A stretch of DNA of 64,000 bases from Halobacteriales archaeon YIM A00010 (GCA_025041175.1 JAKCFJ010000003.1:682001-746000); one strand, 5' to 3'; positions 8,955 to 18,005 are shown, numbered from the stretch's first letter. The notes: generated by a model not told the origin, from the letters alone. Numbers and translations: made by a program.

Positions 8955-10166
8955 ATGAGTGTCATCATCGTCGGAACGCTCGATACAAAGGGTGAGGAGA
9001 TCGGTTTCGCGCGCGACGTTCTCGAATCACAAAGCGTCGATGTCCACCTTGTCGACGTGGGGGTGATGGGTGAGCCGAAGATCGAACCAGACACGACGGC
9101 CGCGGACGTAGCTGACGCAGGGGGACGTAGCCTAGAGTCTCTCCGAGAGGTGGGCGACCGCGGCACGGCTGTTGCGGTCATGGGCGAAGGTGCGGCCGTC
9201 GTCGCAGCCCGTCTCCACGACGAGGGCGCACTCGATGGTATCCTCGGTCTGGGCGGGTCGGGGAACACCTCTATTGCGACGGCCGCGATGCGTGCTCTCC
9301 CAGTGGGTGTCCCCAAGATGATGGTTTCGACGATGGCTTCGGGTGACACGGAGCCGTACGTCGGGGCGTATGACATTACGATGATGTACTCTGTTGCCGA
9401 CATCGAAGGACTCAACCAGCTCTCACGGACCATCATCTCCAACGCGGCGCTTGCGATGGTCGGCATGGTCACGAACGACCACAGTATCGACACCGAAAAC
9501 AGACCAACGATCGGACTAACGATGTTTGGCGTCACCACACCGTGTGTCCAGACGGCGCGTGCGTGGCTCGAAGACCACGGCTACGAAACGATCGTGTTTC
9601 ACGCGACTGGCACTGGTGGGCGGGCAATGGAGCGGCTGATCGACGAGGGCGTTATCGACGGAGTCCTCGACGTCACGACCACCGAATGGGCCGACGAACT
9701 CGTCGGTGGAGACCTCTCGGCGGGGGCCGAACGACTCGATGCCGCCGCCGAATGCGGCGTGCCGCAGGTCGTCTCGACCGGCGCGCTCGACATGGTAAAC
9801 TTCGGCCGGTCGGTCCCGACCGAGTTCTCCGACCGACAGTTGCACGTCCACAACCCACAGGTGACACTCATGCGAACCACGGCCGAGGAGAACGCAGAAC
9901 TAGGCCGTATTCTTTCGGAGAAGCTCAACGCAGCGACCGGGCCGACAGCACTCGCACTGCCACTCGGCGGTGTCTCGATGCTCGGTGTCGAAGGCGAGGA
10001 CTTCCACGATCCGACGGCCGACGAGGCACTGTTCGACGCTGTTCGAGAACACACCGACGATGTGGAACTACTCGAAGTCGATACCGGGATCAACGACGAA
10101 CGATTCGCGCAGACGATCGTCGAAAAGCTCGACGCGTACATGCGCGACGCGCGACTCACCGAGTGA
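8955..10166 (+). CDS. UPF0261 / Tm-1-like ATP-binding domain protein
   Basis: 403 aa, cytosolic, no signal peptide or membrane segment. The N-terminus IIVGTLDTKGEE, the glycine-rich LGLGGSGNTSIATAAMRALP (residues about 97-116), and the block YVGAYDITMM followed by D.EGLN are hallmarks of the UPF0261/Tm-1-like family. Tomato Tm-1, which blocks tobamovirus replication, is a fusion of this domain with a TIM barrel; microbial members are separate genes of unknown enzymatic role, often in sugar-catabolic loci. Its usual partner, the TIM-barrel protein, lies at 14407-15240, on the far side of a ribose-type importer. The gene converges on the importer ATPase, 78 bp away. The family call is firm; the reaction is unknown. 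Confidence 0.92.
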   Translation: MSVIIVGTLDTKGEEIGFARDVLESQSVDVHLVDVGVMGEPKIEPDTTAADVADAGGRSLESLREVGDRGTAVAVMGEGAAVVAARLHDEGALDGILGLGGSGNTSIATAAMRALPVGVPKMMVSTMASGDTEPYVGAYDITMMYSVADIEGLNQLSRTIISNAALAMVGMVTNDHSIDTENRPTIGLTMFGVTTPCVQTARAWLEDHGYETIVFHATGTGGRAMERLIDEGVIDGVLDVTTTEWADELVGGDLSAGAERLDAAAECGVPQVVSTGALDMVNFGRSVPTEFSDRQLHVHNPQVTLMRTTAEENAELGRILSEKLNAATGPTALALPLGGVSMLGVEGEDFHDPTADEALFDAVREHTDDVELLEVDTGINDERFAQTIVEKLDAYMRDARLTE

Positions 10167-10244
10167 CTCCCCACTGCGATTCGACGCGACGGTGTTGCGT
10201 TCGGTCCGTTCGCCGGACGTAGATGAGGGGCGCAGCCGGGTACC

Positions 10245-11057
10245 TTACGTCTCCCGTTCTTTGTGCATCTGTGCCACGATGTCCATTCGATCGACGTTAC
10301 TGCTACTGTCGAGGACTTCGACGAGACCGCCGTCGCGCATGACGGCGATCCGGTCGGCGACGTCAACAACGATATCGATTTTGTGCGAGATAAGAATGCC
10401 CGCTTTCCCATCGTTCGGAATCTGTCTGACGAGATCAATGATCTTGTCGGTGCCCGTCGTCGAAACCTCCGAGGTCGGTTCGTCGAGGATGACGATCGGT
10501 GGATTCCTGATCAATGCCCGAGCGACGGCAACGGCTTGCTGTTGTCCGCCGGAAAGCTCAGAGACGGGCGACCGGGGATCGAAATCAAAACCGATCTCCT
10601 GGAGCAGTCGGTTGCTCTCCTCGACCATTCGCTCCTCATCGATTTCACGGAGGAGTGTTCCTCTGAGTCCGGATTTGCGCGGCTCGTACCCGAGAAAGAT
10701 GTTGGTTGCGACCGTGTTCGTCGGAGTAAGGTGCTGTCCTTGGTAGACGGTCGCAATACCTGCTTTCTCCGCGTCTTTCGACGAGGTGAAGTGACGCGGT
10801 TCGTCCACGCCGTTCTCGCGGACGTATATCTGTCCGGCGGTCGGGGTGAGGACCCCCGAGAGCATCTTGACGAACGTGGACTTTCCAGCACCGTTGTCGC
10901 CTGCGATGGCGAGAATTTCGCCCTTCCGGACGTCCAAACTAACGTTTCTGACAGCCTCGATCGCACCAAAGGTTTTACTGAGATCTTTCGTCCGGAGGAC
11001 GGTTCGATTCTCGGTGTCCTCGGTTGTTTCCTCGGCGGTGGATACTGTGTTACTCAT
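10245..11057 (-). CDS. ABC transporter ATP-binding protein, sugar (FrcA/RbsA half-type)
   Basis: 270 aa, a single nucleotide-binding domain. Walker A GDNGAGKST (about residues 52-60), Q-loop region TVYQGQHL, signature LSGGQQQAVAVARAL, Walker B VILDEPTSE and the switch histidine in ISHKI are all present. Ribose-type importers normally use a tandem ATPase (RbsA) of about 500 aa; this one-domain form resembles fructose-type FrcA and would act as a homodimer. It is the last gene of the permease, binding-protein, ATPase run, starting 9 bp after the binding-protein stop, so it is almost surely cotranscribed. Confidence 0.93.
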   Translation of the reverse strand: MSNTVSTAEETTEDTENRTVLRTKDLSKTFGAIEAVRNVSLDVRKGEILAIAGDNGAGKSTFVKMLSGVLTPTAGQIYVRENGVDEPRHFTSSKDAEKAGIATVYQGQHLTPTNTVATNIFLGYEPRKSGLRGTLLREIDEERMVEESNRLLQEIGFDFDPRSPVSELSGGQQQAVAVARALIRNPPIVILDEPTSEVSTTGTDKIIDLVRQIPNDGKAGILISHKIDIVVDVADRIAVMRDGGLVEVLDSSSNVDRMDIVAQMHKERET

Positions 11058-11066
11058 GTCGTTTCG

Positions 11067-12323
11067 TTAGAAGTTGTTCTTCTGCCAGTTCCGGAGTTCG
11101 CTCCACGTGTTGCGCGTCAGCGCATACTCGACGTTCTCCTGATCGACGAAGGTGACGCCGAACTCCAGGTGCTTCATCTCGATACCGCGTTCCATATACA
11201 TCCACGCGAGTGGGATGTTCAGAAACCCCTGTCCATACGGATCCTGACCCATGGTGAAGTCGACGCTTCCGTCTCTAATACTCGTCAGCACAGCCTCTAC
11301 GAGGTCGAATCCACAGATGACGAGTTCGCGGTCGATACTCCCGCTCTCGACAGCCTGTGAAGCGCCGACAGCCGTCCAAAACCCGGCACCCATGACCACG
11401 TTGATATCCTGATTGGCTGACAACCGACTCTCGACGCGGCTCTGTGCCTTCGCGAAGTCGGTCGTGACGTCGAGCGTCTCCTCGATGAGCGTCACGTCGT
11501 CTTTCGTTTGCAAGAACGACCGTGCTCCGGGGTCGACACGGCGTGTGACGGCCGGATTGCCCGGGAGACCGTTACCAATCAGGACGGTGTACTCGTCGGC
11601 ATCGAGTTTGTTCTGCATCCGGTTGTACGCCTCTGCCGCCATCGCAATTCCTCCCTGTCTGTCTCTGATGCCGACGTGTGGGATGACGATTTCCCGATCG
11701 CGGTATTTCAGGTTCTCGCGCATCCACTCGTTGTTCCAGTCGTTCTCGGCTGGCGTCGAGTGGCCGTTGATAACGGCGATGTCGTTGTCGAGCGCCCGCT
11801 GAATCGGACTGAGATACGCTTGACGGTCTAGAATCGTCGTGACCAGCACATCTCGTCCGTTCTTCAGTTCGTCAACGAGCGTGTTGATGATCTCGATCTG
11901 CTGACTCTGGCTCTGTGTCCCACTGGACGGACCGGTGACACCGCCGTTCCACCCGAACTGGTTGAGCGCGTCGTTGTAGCCAGCGATGAGCGGCGTGAAG
12001 AACGGATTCGCAACGTTCTGAATCACGAACTCGGCTCGTCGCGTCACCCCGGCACCTGGGTTCGAGTTGTCGATCGGAGCTGATGGCGGCTCGACCATTG
12101 GAATCCGCGAGTGGTCGAAGTCCGATCCTGCGCTACTGCCGCCTCCATCGTCAGCGCTACCACCGTCACCGCTTGCGTTCCCGGTGTCTTGTAAGAGACC
12201 GGAACAGCCGGCCATCGATGCTGTGGCACCGACTGCACCGAGTTGTTTGATGAGCTTTCGTCGTGATACCCCTAATTCGATCGAGAAGGTATCATCCCGA
12301 AGCGTTTGGCGATCAAATGCCAT
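11067..12323 (-). CDS. ABC sugar-binding lipoprotein, ribose/xylose type (Peripla_BP_4)
   Basis: About 418 aa from ATG 12323 (an upstream GTG at 12338 would add five residues). A twin-arginine motif SRRKLIKQLG precedes a lipobox ending MAGC, then a Ser/Gly/Asp-rich linker usual for haloarchaeal membrane-anchored receptors. The mature part has the two-lobed fold of ribose-type receptors: the early VIQNVANPFF, then DVLVTTILDRQAY, and a later lobe CGFDLVEAV with TMGQDPYGQG near the end, the site that usually contacts sugar. It lies between the permease (56 bp upstream) and the ATPase (9 bp downstream). Substrate not deducible from sequence. Confidence 0.92.
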   Translation of the reverse strand: MAFDRQTLRDDTFSIELGVSRRKLIKQLGAVGATASMAGCSGLLQDTGNASGDGGSADDGGGSSAGSDFDHSRIPMVEPPSAPIDNSNPGAGVTRRAEFVIQNVANPFFTPLIAGYNDALNQFGWNGGVTGPSSGTQSQSQQIEIINTLVDELKNGRDVLVTTILDRQAYLSPIQRALDNDIAVINGHSTPAENDWNNEWMRENLKYRDREIVIPHVGIRDRQGGIAMAAEAYNRMQNKLDADEYTVLIGNGLPGNPAVTRRVDPGARSFLQTKDDVTLIEETLDVTTDFAKAQSRVESRLSANQDINVVMGAGFWTAVGASQAVESGSIDRELVICGFDLVEAVLTSIRDGSVDFTMGQDPYGQGFLNIPLAWMYMERGIEMKHLEFGVTFVDQENVEYALTRNTWSELRNWQKNNF

Positions 12324-12394
12324 GATAGTGAACGACACTCATTCTAACTTAACTCTTTCCCTCCTGTTTCATTTTGTGCGAGATGAGAGGAGGA

Positions 12395-14101
12395 TTACGT
12401 TAGATTGCTGCCGAAGTACAGCGACACGATAATCCAGACGCTGTACGTGGTAGCAACAGTAATCGCTGCGTTACGCGAGGATACGTCGTGAAGCGAACCG
12501 ACGCTCAGATACAGCGTTACAGCCACGAGTAGGCCGACGACGGCGAGGCTCCCAAACACGAGGACTGTCAGGAACGCGAACCCTTGTAACGTGATTGGGA
12601 CGAACAGGAGTAGCGCCGGTGCCATGCCGTATCCGACAGCAGCGATCGTACTGTCGACGTCTCCAGCTCCACCGAGGTGCGTTGCAGTGAAGTGAACCGT
12701 CAGAACCGCGAGAAGCGTCAGTAGCGCCATCACGAGGTATATCTGGAGGACGATCATTGTTACCCCCGCGAGGTTGGCCTCGGCAATGTAGAGCAGGAAT
12801 CGATCGGCGAAGGATGGAGAGAGCGCTGCTGACAGCATCACGATCAGTGCGACCAACAGCCCGATAACGACGATCGACGTTGCGATGAACGCGATAGACT
12901 GACTCGGTCCCTTTTCGTTTGCTTCGTTTTGGAAGAACGAACGTGGACCAGAGATGATTCGACCGAGAGGACGCGTGTACCAGTTTCGCAGGAGCTGAAG
13001 CGAGAACTCGGAGAACACGGTGTCGAGACCGATAGCGGCGATAATGAAAAGTCCCGTGATTAGCCGGGAGAACTTCGGACCGAAGCCACCGAGCGTGAGG
13101 ATGTTCTGTGCGAAACCAAGGATGAGTGCACCCATCAGTACGCCCGTCATTGAGCCGTCACCGCCCGTGAGCTTTGTTCCGCCCAGAACCACCGCCGCAA
13201 TGACGATCAGTTCTGTTCCGGAACCGGTACCCGGCGACACACTCCCGATGTACGCGAGCTCCGACAGTCCCGCGAACGCGGTGACCGCAGCAACGATGGC
13301 GAAACAAGCGATTTTGATTCGTTCCGGATCCAGCCCCGTCGTCTCGGCAGCGTTGATGTTGTCACCCGTCGCACGAACGTGGCGACCGAACGTCGTCCTG
13401 AACAGGATGTGATGGAATACGAAGAGGAGGACCATAATCCAGACGATCTGCGCGGGAAAGCTAGCGAATCGCTGCGTCTCGGAGTGAACGAACGGAACGG
13501 CGTAGTCGAGTACCGGGATCGTGAAGAGACCCGCGTCAATGAACGGCACTGTAACCGTGAACGGGAGGGAGTAGGTACCGCCGATAGCCTTCATCACTGG
13601 ACCAGCCTCCGCCACGGATATCGTAACAGCTTCTCCGCCCAGTAAGAGGAAGTGCGCACCGCGAAGGAGCGTTAGTGTTCCGATGGTGACGATCAGCGAC
13701 GGCAGACCGAACTTCGTCACGAGTAGTCCTTGTGTGACGCCGTATATCGCCCCCAGCGTAATCGTCAGTACGATCGTAAAGATTGGATCGAAGCCGCTCG
13801 AAATCATTACTGCCCCGAGACCGGCCGTGATACCGATCAACGAGCCGACTGACAGGTCAAACTCCGCGGTGACCATCAGGAGTGACATACTGTAGCCGAC
13901 CATCGCGATGATGGCTGCGCTACGGAGAACGCGTACGAGATTGTTGAGTGTGAGGAACGACGATGCGTTAACCAAAACACCCAGCAGGACTATTGCGATC
14001 AATCCGACCATGACGCTCGATTCGCGCCTGTCCAGGATCGACGTCCTGATGGATTTTATTCGGCTCTGAACTGAACCCGGTGTAGTTGTCAATGCGAACA
14101 C
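12395..14101 (-). CDS. ABC sugar permease (RbsC type) fused to a Yip1-like membrane domain
   Basis: 568 aa starting with GTG 14101; a TATA box 27 nt upstream supports this start. Residues about 30-365 are a standard RbsC/BPD_transp_2 permease with the conserved FDLSVGS, the coupling region GRHVRATGDNINAAETTG and AAVVLGGTKLTGGDGS. Family members are usually about 330 aa. From about residue 375 a second membrane module begins (GPRSFFQN, then four or five hydrophobic segments including FTATHLGGAGD and VGYGMAPALL), which resembles archaeal Yip1-domain proteins. The two halves are in one uninterrupted frame. The gene leads the importer operon. The role of the extra domain is unknown; a coupling or stability function is only a guess. 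Confidence 0.88.
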   Translation of the reverse strand: MFALTTTPGSVQSRIKSIRTSILDRRESSVMVGLIAIVLLGVLVNASSFLTLNNLVRVLRSAAIIAMVGYSMSLLMVTAEFDLSVGSLIGITAGLGAVMISSGFDPIFTIVLTITLGAIYGVTQGLLVTKFGLPSLIVTIGTLTLLRGAHFLLLGGEAVTISVAEAGPVMKAIGGTYSLPFTVTVPFIDAGLFTIPVLDYAVPFVHSETQRFASFPAQIVWIMVLLFVFHHILFRTTFGRHVRATGDNINAAETTGLDPERIKIACFAIVAAVTAFAGLSELAYIGSVSPGTGSGTELIVIAAVVLGGTKLTGGDGSMTGVLMGALILGFAQNILTLGGFGPKFSRLITGLFIIAAIGLDTVFSEFSLQLLRNWYTRPLGRIISGPRSFFQNEANEKGPSQSIAFIATSIVVIGLLVALIVMLSAALSPSFADRFLLYIAEANLAGVTMIVLQIYLVMALLTLLAVLTVHFTATHLGGAGDVDSTIAAVGYGMAPALLLFVPITLQGFAFLTVLVFGSLAVVGLLVAVTLYLSVGSLHDVSSRNAAITVATTYSVWIIVSLYFGSNLT

Positions 14102-14123
14102 CTATCCATGTATTCTGGTGAAG

Positions 14124-14131
14124 ATATAAAT
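14124..14131 (-). promoter_or_regulatory. TATA box of the sugar importer operon
   Basis: The minus strand reads TATTTATATC, centred 27 nt before GTG 14101. It predicts a leaderless transcript beginning at the GTG codon. The box lies about 130 bp from MITE-like copy B. Confidence 0.55.
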
Positions 14132-14254
14132 ATTTTACCGCTGTACCGCATAATTGTCCCGATCCGGGATTCAGCCGGGATAGCGGAGCTGACCCACGAG
14201 GCGGAATCAAGGTCTGTTGCGATTGGACGCGTTCGTGATTTCGGTCGGCGATTC

Positions 14255-14351
14255 GTACTGTCGGACCTGCGGACGGAGTGTGACGGACGAGCCAGCTACT
14301 GTCTAGTGGTTCACCAGCAGCCGATACGCGATCACCCCTGTCCGACAGTAT
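14255..14351. mobile_element. MITE-like element copy B, 97 bp
   Basis: Its ends read GTACTGTCGGAC at 14255-14266 and GTCCGACAGTAT at 14340-14351, an inverted repeat. The interior, read on the minus strand, shares TATCGGCTGCTGGTGAACC and a GACAGTAGCTGG block with copies A and C. It is inserted in the 305-bp spacer between the TIM-barrel gene and the importer operon, apart from which the spacer holds only the importer promoter. Confidence 0.7.
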
Positions 14352-14406
14352 CACTCTCCAGAGCGATTCCGACAGACTGACCGGGAGAACAGCTCCCAGT
14401 CGCCGT

Positions 14407-15240
14407 TCAGAAATCGATGTTCTTGAACTCGCGGGTCTGGGTTTCGATCGCTTCCTCGGTTGCGAGTCGTTCGATGCTTGACGCTCCAAAGAAACCAACG
14501 ACGCCGTCAGTGTTGTTTAGTACGTACTCAGCGTCGTCCGGCCAGGCGATAGGACCGCCGTGACAGATCACGTGGATGTCGTCGTTGACGGCCTTCACGG
14601 CGTCGTGGTGGGCCTGAACGCGCTCGGCCGCGGCATCGAGATCAAGCGCGGTTTCAGCACCGATATCACCCGACGTTGTGAGGCCCATATGCGAAACGAT
14701 CACGTCGGCCCCCGCCTCGGCCATCGCCTCCGCCTGTGCTTCGGTGAAGACGTACGGACACGTGAGCAGGCCCTGGTCGCTCGCTTCGCGTATCATCTCC
14801 ACTTCCTTGTCGTAGCCCATACCGGTCTCTTCGAGGTTCTTGCGGTAGGTGCTGTCCTCGTCAATGAGTCCAACAGTCGGGAAGTTCTGGACGCCCGAGA
14901 AGCCACGACGCCGGAGATCTTCGAGGAACACGTTCATGTTCCGAAACGGATCTGTGCCACAAACACCAGCGAGTACTGGGGTGTTTTCAACGACCGGAAT
15001 TACTTCGTGACCCATCTCGACAACGATCTCGTTGGCGTCGCCGTACGGCAGTAGCCCCGCTAGCGAGCCACGGCCGTTCATTCGATACTGTCCGGAGTTG
15101 TAGATGATCAGGAGGTCGACTCCGCCACGCTCGGCGAATTTCGCCGAGATTCCAGTTCCGGCACCGGCACCGACGATAGGATCACCCGATTCAATCGTTG
15201 ATTCTAATCGACCGAGAGACTCCATACGTGAGTACTTCAT
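14407..15240 (-). CDS. Phosphoenolpyruvate-hydrolase-family TIM-barrel protein (Tm-1 C-terminal-domain homologue)
   Basis: 277 aa from ATG 15240 (upstream TTG at 15252 rejected). The N-terminus RLESTIESGDPIVGAGAGTG, the AKFAERGGVDLLIIYNSGQY block, GVCGTDPFR, FSGVQNFPTVGLID and VSHMGLTTSGDIG are strongly conserved features of the IPR009215-type TIM barrel found alone in microbes and as the C-terminal half of plant Tm-1. It lies downstream of the cupin gene (about 100 bp) and upstream of MITE copy B. Together with the UPF0261 protein at 8955-10166 it reconstitutes both Tm-1 domains. Enzymatic activity in archaea is unproven; the 'phosphoenolpyruvate hydrolase' name is a family label. Confidence 0.9.
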   Translation of the reverse strand: MKYSRMESLGRLESTIESGDPIVGAGAGTGISAKFAERGGVDLLIIYNSGQYRMNGRGSLAGLLPYGDANEIVVEMGHEVIPVVENTPVLAGVCGTDPFRNMNVFLEDLRRRGFSGVQNFPTVGLIDEDSTYRKNLEETGMGYDKEVEMIREASDQGLLTCPYVFTEAQAEAMAEAGADVIVSHMGLTTSGDIGAETALDLDAAAERVQAHHDAVKAVNDDIHVICHGGPIAWPDDAEYVLNNTDGVVGFFGASSIERLATEEAIETQTREFKNIDF

Positions 15241-15340
15241 CCGAGTAAACAAGGGCCCTCACTACCCTTCAATATTTCGATAGAATCGTGTGCTGTATCC
15301 AATCCGTACGACGGACCACCGGCCCGATAACCGGTCTCAC

Positions 15341-15751
15341 TCAGGCGTCCGGGAACTCATCCGGCGGAAAAACCGTCGCTTCAGCGAGGTCACGTAGTTC
15401 AGCCTCCGGTCCCGGCGGCCCGTAGATTGCTAGAAATCGAAGGGGTTCCCAAGAACAGTTCATTGTGCTGTGCTCGACGCCAGCCGGGATGTACACCATC
15501 TCACCCGGTCCGACCGACCGTTCTTCGTCCGCGATGGTTTGTTCACCCTCGCCACTGAGGATGTAAAGGATTTCTTCGCTGTCCGGGTGAGTGTGGCGCT
15601 CGTGGCCCTTTCCGGGATCGAGTACGACGACGCCAGCACTGAACGACTCCGATCCAGTAACTTCGGGGGTGTTCATCCACTTCAGTGTCCCCCAGTCCAG
15701 TTGAATCGTCTCCACATCTCTCGATCGGACGAATCGCTTTTCGGCTACCAT
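15341..15751 (-). CDS. Cupin-domain protein
   Basis: About 136 aa from ATG 15751; a GTG at 15799 would add 16 residues whose composition (Phe/Cys-rich) does not fit the rest. A single cupin barrel is visible: motif 1 ERHTHPDSEEILYILSGEGE supplies two histidines and glutamate, and motif 2 GEMVYIPAGVEHSTMN supplies the third histidine, so a divalent metal site is complete. Small cupins of this kind act as sugar isomerases/epimerases, dioxygenases or sensors. Position at the head of the Tm-1/importer cluster suggests a role on the imported compound. Confidence 0.88.
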   Translation of the reverse strand: MVAEKRFVRSRDVETIQLDWGTLKWMNTPEVTGSESFSAGVVVLDPGKGHERHTHPDSEEILYILSGEGEQTIADEERSVGPGEMVYIPAGVEHSTMNCSWEPLRFLAIYGPPGPEAELRDLAEATVFPPDEFPDA

Positions 15752-16909
15752 AGCGTACGTCAACAAACAGCAATCGAAAGTAAATGTTTTGGTGCTCACG
15801 GTTCGTTCGATTGGGTTCGCCGAACTGAATACTGAATCTCGGCTGCCATACCGGCTGTATCTGATTTTCTCATGCGATTAGCACGCGCGAAAGCTCACTC
15901 TCCCCGATTGAAGCATGAGGCCGGGCTGACGACGGTTCATAGAACAAACATTAATATAATCTAGATATTTGATGAGTGTTCGATCTATAGAAAATCGATG
16001 AATGAATTGTATGAATATACGCGGTTTACGGACGAGTGTTCTCGTATTGTGAATCGCCTTTATACAGAGACGCCAACACGATTCATGGGTCGACATTCTC
16101 ATATTGTAAATGATCTCGATACACAAACAGGAGTGCGCGTCTACCGTCATACAGTTGCTCTCGGTCACGCATACCTGCCTGAAAGACGGCATACGTTCCT
16201 CCTGGCGACCGAAAATACGGTCACGAATCGGCGGAGTTAGTGTCGATTACCACGACTGACGACAAGATCCTCGGTGCGGTCAGCGTCTCCGGCCCGTCAA
16301 GTTGGGGGGAGCGATGGACGAACGACATCCCAGAAAAAATATTCAAATGCAGGTACATGATTGAACGTAATATCGAGTAGTGCTGGTCTATAACGAACCA
16401 AACGAATCTCAAAATGAGAACAGCCGTCATATTTTTGCCCTAATAATCACTGTGTACATGAATCCGTTTCCAGATGTGAGTCTACCGGCCAATCAGGCTA
16501 TAGTAGTTCGAATAGAGCTCCCCATTACACACGCACTACTGTGAACAGAAGTGGATATCTACACCGTCAAGACTGGGATGGACGGTGTTCGTCGTTCCGA
16601 TGGTCGTCCAACGTCTCTAGTGACGGGCGGCAACGACGAGCGTTATTGATGATCTTCGTAAACGCATCTGAAATACACGAGCGTGCCCTCTGAATGGTTG
16701 GGTATAGATACACAATATTCTCCCGTTTCGTGGGTTACCCGTAACCACACCTGGTCAGCACGACGGAGAGCGCAAAGTGAGTGACATTATAAGTAGAAGA
16801 ATCGATTTAATCGAAATGACGTTTACAAATCGAAAATAGAACGGTATTGACGTGTGGATCACGGCACGTTCGGCACGTTCGAGTTACTACTCGACACCTC
16901 TGTGAGGTT
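15752..16909. other. Non-coding accessory spacer with degenerate tandem repeat
   Basis: About 1.2 kb without a convincing gene. It is AT-rich around 15945-16030, then holds three diverged units of about 57-60 bp (15971-16145). Short frames exist on both strands but none has a recognisable family. The rest shows no structure I can support. Confidence 0.5.
15971..16145. repeat. Degenerate tandem repeat, three units of about 57-60 bp
   Basis: Units begin near 15971 (GATGAGTGTTC), 16031 (GACGAGTGTTCTCGTATTG) and 16088. The core TTCTCGTATTGTGAAT at 16039 recurs as TTCTCATATTGTAAAT at 16096, spaced exactly 57 bp (19 codons). On the minus strand the units translate to related blocks such as CIEIIYNMR and CIKAIHNTR. 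Divergence is high, so this is an old repeat. Confidence 0.45.
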
Positions 16910-17010
16910 GCAGCGCTCAGACAGAGCCACGGACGGATTGAGATGGAATATCCATCTGCTGTCTGCGGTTCACCAGCATCTGATATTCGATCACCTCTGT
17001 CCGACAGTAT
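16910..17010. mobile_element. MITE-like element copy C, 101 bp
   Basis: The right end CTCTGTCCGACAGTAT (16995-17010) is identical to that of copy A; the left end is eroded (GCAGCGCTCAGACAGAG). Read on the minus strand, roughly 58 of the first 66 positions agree with copy A. It has the same length as copy A. Confidence 0.7.
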
Positions 17011-17078
17011 CAGGACCAGGTGAGCAGTCTTCTCGAGAAGAAAACGTGTGAGTGTACCCACGAGTCCAACGAAGGCAT

Positions 17079-17108
17079 TACTATGACAGCAGAGTTATTG
17101 TCATAGTA
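17079..17108. repeat. 30-bp dyad with perfect 10-bp arms, related to 36828-36857
   Basis: Arms TACTATGACA and TGTCATAGTA flank a 10-bp loop (GCAGAGTTAT). The reverse complement of 36828-36857 has nearly the same sequence including the loop, so this is a repeated element and not a chance hairpin. It lies in the mobile-element region, not in front of an obvious gene. Confidence 0.55.
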
Positions 17109-17639
17109 TTCCATCCAATCATGTAGTATACATCCAACGGCAGGAATTACAAGAAAAAATCAAAAATGTATCAGAACGATCGTTGGGCGCTGTCTAGTCA
17201 GTCGTTCATCAACTCCTCAACTGGCATGCGGTTGTTGAGTGCTTGTTCGGTCGTTGAACGTTGGTAGTAGACGAAGCCACTAACGCGTTAACGTCTGTCA
17301 CAAGAGTACTCTACAGGGCTCAAAGAATGAACGACGCTATGTCCTGGCTGGACGGTCCTAATCGACCGGAGAACGCCGATGAGCTGCTCGACAGGTGCTT
17401 GCGCATGAGAGTAACGTCCGAGACGACCCTGTCAAGATCGTCAGCCGCCCATTTGGATTCAACAGCGACAAAGCACGACTGATCAGAATGGACGATAGTG
17501 CTGTCGCTAGACACTCACTGGTGCCGCTCGAACGCCTTCAGATCGCTGCGGTGTCAGTAAGCGTTTGTGAAGCGAAGTAAAACACCTCGACAGTTTATGA
17601 AACTCGCTATTCATCCCCATCTTGTTTAGATATCAGTTA

Positions 17640-18005
17640 TATACTATTTCTACTTCTGGTAAATTTGATGTTCAGTGCGGTCATTTCCCCATGTACAACG
17701 CCGAGCGACAGCCCGAGGATGGTCGCAGCCCGGATCACGTTGCGGTCGATGAGGCCGTGATCCTTCTCGGTACCGTGATTCGTACGAGACACGGTGTCGC
17801 CGAGGCTGTGTGTGCCGTTGATGGAGCGACACCACTCCAAGCGTAGGCCCGACACGGCCGCGATATCAGATCCGAACATCGCGGCCATCGAAACAGCGTC
17901 GAACATATAGTTTATCAGATAAAATATAGGAATTATCCCATTTCAAATTATTTCAATAATACCGAGAGGGAAACTGCTGGCGAGTGGTTACGATCGTTCA
18001 CCGTC
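17640..18005 (+). pseudogene. IS6-family (haloarchaeal ISH15-like) transposase relic 1
   Basis: Plus-strand fragments read AERQPEDGRSPDHVAVDEAV (first DDE aspartate), AVCAVDGATPLQA (second aspartate), HRGHRNSVEHI (region of the catalytic glutamate), and at the end SNYFNNTERETAGEWLRSF. The N-terminus is missing, there is an internal deletion after DEAVILLGT, and stops and frameshifts break the frame. The block around 17702-17735 is nearly identical in DNA to 21953-21986 in relic 2. Together with that copy it brackets three redox genes. Confidence 0.65.

Noticed and set aside
10167-10244. Possible bidirectional terminator between converging genes
   Set aside because: No clear hairpin or T-run was visible in the 78 bp.
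15971-16145. CRISPR array
   Set aside because: The repeats are too long, too diverged and directly abutting, with no spacers and no cas genes nearby.
17190-17560. Possible further transposase remnant on the minus strand (VHSDQSCF, FVYYQRSTTEQALNNR)
   Set aside because: The text looks like an integrase C-terminus but the frame is broken and no family can be fixed by eye, so it is not listed as a feature.
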